Shown piece by piece: positions 60,825 to 64,000 of a DNA stretch of 64,000 bases. Under the pieces are notes generated by a model that was given only the letters and a program-made list of their open reading frames with translations, was not told the origin of the DNA and ran no database searches. The stretch is from RUG14130 sp045598325. Lineage in GTDB: Bacteria > Bacillota > Clostridia > Christensenellales > Aristaeellaceae. The stretch covers positions 1 to 64,000 of the forward strand of contig JAZLLT010000064.1 of the NCBI GenBank assembly GCA_045598325.1, read 5' to 3'. The translations under genes and the position numbers were made by a program. Each line of letters opens with the position of its first letter. Position 1 is the first letter of the stretch.

Positions 60825-62144
60825 ATGGAAACGATCGTAGCAAAATTCGGCGGTACATCTCTGGCGGACGCGGAGCAGTTTTTGAAGGTAAAGGACATCG
60901 TTCTGTCTGATCCGCGGCGCAGGTTCGTCGTGGCGTCCGCGCCCGGAAAGCGCTTTGAGGGCGATGTCAAGGTGACAGACCTTCTGCTCTCCGCCTATCA
61001 AAAAGCGGCGGCGGGGGAGGACTTTTCTTCTGCCCTCACCGAAATCGGCGACCGCTTCGCGGGCATCGCGAAGGGGCTCGGCATCGACTTCCCCGTGGAC
61101 GCGGAGATGGAGACGCTTAAAGAAAATCTCACCACCCATCCCGACCGGGATTACGCGGCGAGCAGGGGAGAGTACCTTTCCTCCCGCATCCTCGCGCAGG
61201 TGCTGGGCTACACCTTCGTGGACCCGGCGTGGTGTGTGTCCTTTGACGAGGACGGAAAACCCAATCTGAAACTCACGCTCCGCACCCTGAAAGCGGCGCT
61301 CCTGCCCCTTAACAACGCGGTGGTTGCGGGCTTTTACGGCGCGGACGGCAATGACAGGATCCACACCTTCTCCCGCGGCGGCTCCGATGTGACGGGGTCT
61401 CTGGTGGCGCTGGCGGCGCAGGCGGACCTGTATGAAAACTGGACGGATGTGAGCGGTCTGCTGGCGGCGGATCCGCGCATCATCGGCGGCGCGCGGAGCG
61501 TGCAGTATCTGACCTACCGCGAACTGCGCACCCTCTCCTACATGGGCGCTTCGGTGCTGCATACGGACGCGGTGCTCCCCGCGGCGGACGCGGGCATCCC
61601 CATCAACATCCGCAACACCAACCGCCCCGAAGACGCGGGCACGGTCATCGTGCGCGAGATCCCCAAAGAGGTGAAGCGCAGCCCCATCACGGGCGTTGCG
61701 GGCCGCAAGGGCATGAGCGTACTGCAGGTGGAAAAGGTGATGGTCTCCGACGGCGCGGGCTTCACCGCCGTCATGCTGGATATGCTGAAACAGCGCGGCA
61801 TCCCCTTTGAACAGTGTCTGACCGGCATCGACACCATCACGCTGGTCATCAAGTCCAAGGTGCTGTCGGCGTGCAAGGAGGACCTGCTTTCCGAGATCCG
61901 CCGCGTGCTTAATCCCGACTACATCGGTATACAGGAGAACCTGTCCATGATCGCGGTCATCGGCGAAAAGGACACGGAAGCCGTGAGCGCCAAGACCCAC
62001 ATCCTGCAGGCGCTGTCGGCGGAGGGCATCGAAATCAACACGGTCAATCAGGGCGCGGGCAAGCTGAACCTGCTCATCGGCGTCCCCGAGGACTGCTACG
62101 AGACCGCCATCAAGACGATTTACAGGACGCTGGAAGTCTGCTGA
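60825..62144 (+). CDS. lysC: Aspartate kinase
   Basis: Catalyses the first step of Lys/Thr/Met synthesis, phosphorylation of L-aspartate. 439 residues: VAKFGGTSLADAEQF is the N-terminal amino-acid-kinase signature; FSRGGSDVTGSLVALAAQADLYENWTDVSGL matches the aspartate-binding block; two C-terminal ACT domains (from about residue 290) carry the feedback-inhibitor site. The stop of the previous gene abuts the ATG with GGAGG upstream. The class (Lys- or Thr-sensitive) cannot be told. Confidence 0.93.
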   Translation: METIVAKFGGTSLADAEQFLKVKDIVLSDPRRRFVVASAPGKRFEGDVKVTDLLLSAYQKAAAGEDFSSALTEIGDRFAGIAKGLGIDFPVDAEMETLKENLTTHPDRDYAASRGEYLSSRILAQVLGYTFVDPAWCVSFDEDGKPNLKLTLRTLKAALLPLNNAVVAGFYGADGNDRIHTFSRGGSDVTGSLVALAAQADLYENWTDVSGLLAADPRIIGGARSVQYLTYRELRTLSYMGASVLHTDAVLPAADAGIPINIRNTNRPEDAGTVIVREIPKEVKRSPITGVAGRKGMSVLQVEKVMVSDGAGFTAVMLDMLKQRGIPFEQCLTGIDTITLVIKSKVLSACKEDLLSEIRRVLNPDYIGIQENLSMIAVIGEKDTEAVSAKTHILQALSAEGIEINTVNQGAGKLNLLIGVPEDCYETAIKTIYRTLEVC

Positions 62145-62159
62145 AACCGTCCATGAATC

Positions 62160-62624
62160 ATGAAAATGAAGATTTTGTTTGTATGCCACGGCAACATCTG
62201 CCGCAGCCCCATGGCGGAATTCGTGATGAAGAAACTGGCGTGTGAAGCGGGGCTTCCGGATGCGTATCACATCGAATCCGCCGCCACCACCTATGAGGAG
62301 ATCGGCAATCCCGTCTATCCGCCCGCCGTACGGGAACTGAGGAAGCACGGCATTTCCTGTGAAGGAAAGACCGCGCGGCGCATGGTAAAGGAGGACTATG
62401 AAAAGTTCGACCTGATCATCGGCATGGATCAGGAGAACCTCCGCGACATGCTGTCTTTCTTCGGCGGCGATCCTATGCACAAAATCAGCCTCCTGCTCCA
62501 CCACGCGGGGGAAGCCCGCTCCGTCGCCGACCCGTGGTACACGGGCAACTTCACCGCGACCTGGAACGATGTGGTCGAGGGCTGTACGGCGCTGCTTGAA
62601 AAGACAAAACCCCGGAAGGAATGA
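62160..62624 (+). CDS. Low-molecular-weight protein tyrosine phosphatase
   Basis: 154 residues. ILFVCHGNICRSPMAEFVMKKL contains the CX5R active site (VCHGNICRS), and SVADPWYTGNF carries the general-acid Asp in the DP motif. Such enzymes dephosphorylate Tyr residues on bacterial kinases or act on arsenate; the first is favoured because no ars genes are near. Two ATGs (62160, 62166) are possible. Confidence 0.9.
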   Translation: MKMKILFVCHGNICRSPMAEFVMKKLACEAGLPDAYHIESAATTYEEIGNPVYPPAVRELRKHGISCEGKTARRMVKEDYEKFDLIIGMDQENLRDMLSFFGGDPMHKISLLLHHAGEARSVADPWYTGNFTATWNDVVEGCTALLEKTKPRKE

Positions 62625-62627
62625 CCT

Positions 62628-63557
62628 ATGGAAAACCGTTTTGTTTCCTTTTATGAACACCGCGATGAAAGCGGTGTCGGCAATCTTGAAAAGATCCGCG
62701 AAAACCAGAAAATCATCCGCCGCGTGGCCGGCACGGACAAAAGCCGCTCTTTTGAGGCGGCTCAGGGGAGCCCGTTCTGTGACGGGCGGGTCTATGAGAA
62801 CGGGAAACTCATCGGATTCGGCATCCATATCTTCAACGAGGATGTCTATCCGCTGCAGAGCTTTGAAATCTATCTGCGCTCCTGCGGCCTTACGGGAGAA
62901 CTGGACCTGTCGGACTGCCGGGACCTCGTGTTTGTGGATCTGTATCACAACAAAATCGAAAAAATCGGCACGCAGAACCTGCCGTCCCTGCGGATCTTCG
63001 GCGTGCAGGACAACGCCCTGACGGAACTGGATGTTTCCGGGATGCCCGCCTGTCAGGGTATCGACGCAGGTATGAACAGACTTTGCCGGATCGATGTGTC
63101 GCATAACCCCGAACTCGTAGAACTGTATGTAAACGGCAACACGCTTACGGAAATCGACCTCACTCATAATCCCAAACTCAAGTACTTCTACTGCCACGAA
63201 AATCCCATGACCCGCCTTGACACGAGAGCCAATCCGCTTTTGCGCCATTTGAATGCGACATACAATCCCTTGAAGGAGATCTTTTCGCTCGCCCCGCAGC
63301 GGGAAGAACCGCTGCCCCTTACGCTGAAGGCGGGAGAAGGCGGATATGTCGGGCTTAAATTCAATCCCGTCTACAATGCCCAATGGAAGGAAACGGGTCA
63401 GTGGCAGCAGACCTATTTCGCCTATCCGCGCGGAGGCTGCGCCTTTGCGGGCTGGGTGGATGAACGGGGCAATACCGTCAGCAGGGAAGAAGTCTGGGTG
63501 GACCGCTACGGCGAAAGCCGCGTCCTCACGGCTGTTTTTGAATCGGATGTAAACTGA
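62628..63557 (+). CDS. Leucine-rich repeat protein, apparently cytoplasmic
   Basis: 309 residues. From about 80 to 205 there are short repeats of the LxxLxVxxNxLxxI type: LDLSDCRDLVFVDLYHNKIEKI, LRIFGVQDNALTELDVSG, LVELYVNGNTLTEIDLTHN, KYFYCHENPMTRLDTRAN. The C-terminal part (about 230-305) looks like a separate Trp/Tyr-rich domain (FAGWVDERGNTVS, a repeat found in bacterial surface proteins). There is no signal peptide, which is unexpected for such domains. Function probably protein binding. Confidence 0.75.
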   Translation: MENRFVSFYEHRDESGVGNLEKIRENQKIIRRVAGTDKSRSFEAAQGSPFCDGRVYENGKLIGFGIHIFNEDVYPLQSFEIYLRSCGLTGELDLSDCRDLVFVDLYHNKIEKIGTQNLPSLRIFGVQDNALTELDVSGMPACQGIDAGMNRLCRIDVSHNPELVELYVNGNTLTEIDLTHNPKLKYFYCHENPMTRLDTRANPLLRHLNATYNPLKEIFSLAPQREEPLPLTLKAGEGGYVGLKFNPVYNAQWKETGQWQQTYFAYPRGGCAFAGWVDERGNTVSREEVWVDRYGESRVLTAVFESDVN

Positions 63558-63621
63558 ATGTTAACCTGCAAAATTCCTTAGCCATTCCATCCGGTGCTTC
63601 GTATATTATGGCGTAACAAAA

Positions 63622-63638
63622 GTCCGGCAAGACCGGAC
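63622..63638 (+). other. Leader stem-loop of the cystatin-like gene
   Basis: GTCCGG-CAAGA-CCGGAC followed by an A tract, in the 5' untranslated part of the last gene. It may stabilise the mRNA. Confidence 0.4.
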
Positions 63639-63673
63639 AGAAAAAAAGAAACACATTACGGAGGAAAAACACT

Positions 63674-64000
63674 ATGAAGAAAATCGTCTCTATCGTTCTC
63701 ATGCTCGCACTGCTTCTGACCGCTGCTTTCGCCGAGGCTCCCAAGATGGCCGGCGGCTGGCAGATCGGCGAAAGCGCCAACCGTGAAGTCATGGAAGCTT
63801 ATGAGAAGGCCTTTGAGGGCTTCGCCGGTGCTTCTTATGAGCCCAAGATGCTCGTTGCCACTCAACCGGTTGCCGGCACCAACTACTGCTTCCTTGCAAA
63901 GAAGACCCTCGTAACCGCGGAACCCACTTTCGGCTGGGCGCTGGTTTACATCAACATCGACCTCGAAGGCAATGCCTCCCTGCTCCGCATCCAGGATCTG
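63674..64000 (+). CDS. Secreted cystatin-like protein (3' end beyond the window)
   Basis: The first 109 residues are visible. MKKIVSIVLMLALLLTAAFAEAP is a typical signal peptide with AFA as cleavage site. The mature part has AGGWQIGESANREVMEAYEKAF, then KMLVATQPVAGTNYCFL. The QPVAG segment matches the cystatin first hairpin (Q-x-V-x-G). LVYINIDLEGNASLLRIQDL follows as a strand pair. Cystatins inhibit papain-type cysteine proteases. Whether the bacterial protein does so is unknown. Ribosome site GGAGG. Confidence 0.75.
   Translation, partial: MKKIVSIVLMLALLLTAAFAEAPKMAGGWQIGESANREVMEAYEKAFEGFAGASYEPKMLVATQPVAGTNYCFLAKKTLVTAEPTFGWALVYINIDLEGNASLLRIQDL

Noticed and set aside
60348..63383. 1011-codon open frame on the minus strand
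   Set aside because: Shadow of lysC, the tyrosine phosphatase and the LRR gene; no ribosome site or family motifs.

Overview
The window is a gene-dense, fairly GC-rich stretch (roughly 55-60% GC by eye) of a bacterial chromosome. Consensus sigma-A promoters, a CtsR operator on clpB, a T-box leader, GGAGG ribosome sites and ATGA/TGATG-coupled operons all point to Bacillota, class Clostridia. The best guess is a gut or rumen carbohydrate degrader (Christensenellales/Oscillospirales-like); the exact lineage is inference. I saw no rRNA, tRNA, insertion sequence, prophage or CRISPR array.

Region 1 (1-2.5 kb): the end of tuf, then a GH130 glycoside phosphorylase. Region 2 (2.5-10 kb, minus strand): one long operon of a ZorA/ZorB-like proton-channel pair, a membrane-anchored protein, dus, a glycerol-1-phosphate dehydrogenase-like enzyme and a DUF4838 protein. 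Region 3 (10-16 kb): an FtsL-like protein, small membrane proteins, a NUDIX-ruvC-ruvA-sugar isomerase operon, and a NAGPA-domain protein with a methyltransferase. Region 4 (16-23 kb): a Cys-rich membrane protein coupled to a short radical SAM activase, kdgK-kduI for pectin uronates, clpB under CtsR-type control, and an orphan CobH/CbiC homologue lacking the usual catalytic His.

Region 5 (23-39 kb): a GH106-like rhamnosidase, then a 12-gene plus-strand operon. It encodes a DeoR regulator, a class II aldolase, an SDR, a PHP phosphoesterase, an L-sorbose-1-phosphate reductase-like enzyme, a complete 2-oxoacid dehydrogenase complex with fused E1 alpha/beta, lipoate ligase, Fe-ADH, a cupin and a phosphopantetheinyl transferase. 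I read it as a sugar-phosphate or deoxysugar catabolic module ending in acyl-CoA. Region 6 (39-47 kb): histidine phosphatase, a beta-helix glycosidase-like protein, alanine dehydrogenase, GH78 rhamnosidase and a metallophosphoesterase. None of the glycosidases has an obvious signal peptide, so they probably act on imported oligosaccharides such as pectin or rhamnogalacturonan fragments.

Region 7 (46.7-57.7 kb, minus strand): a five-gene operon of an ICMT-like membrane methyltransferase, a GH3-family acyl-adenylating enzyme, a 7TM-GAF-GGDEF-HD-GYP protein and two ABC exporter half-transporters. Upstream of it is a T-box leader controlling an unusual XRE-cupin-acyl-CoA synthetase fusion. Region 8 (57.8-64 kb): a plus-strand series of small enzymes (histidine phosphatase, P-loop protein, flavodoxin, NUDIX, aspartate kinase, LMW phosphatase), a leucine-rich repeat protein, and the start of a secreted protein with a cystatin-like QxVxG motif.

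The strongest candidates for undescribed biology are the GH3/methyltransferase/HD-GYP/ABC operon, the T-box-controlled XRE-cupin-ligase fusion, the Cys-rich plus radical SAM pair, the isolated ZorAB-like motor, and the DeoR-aldolase-E1/E2/E3 operon.
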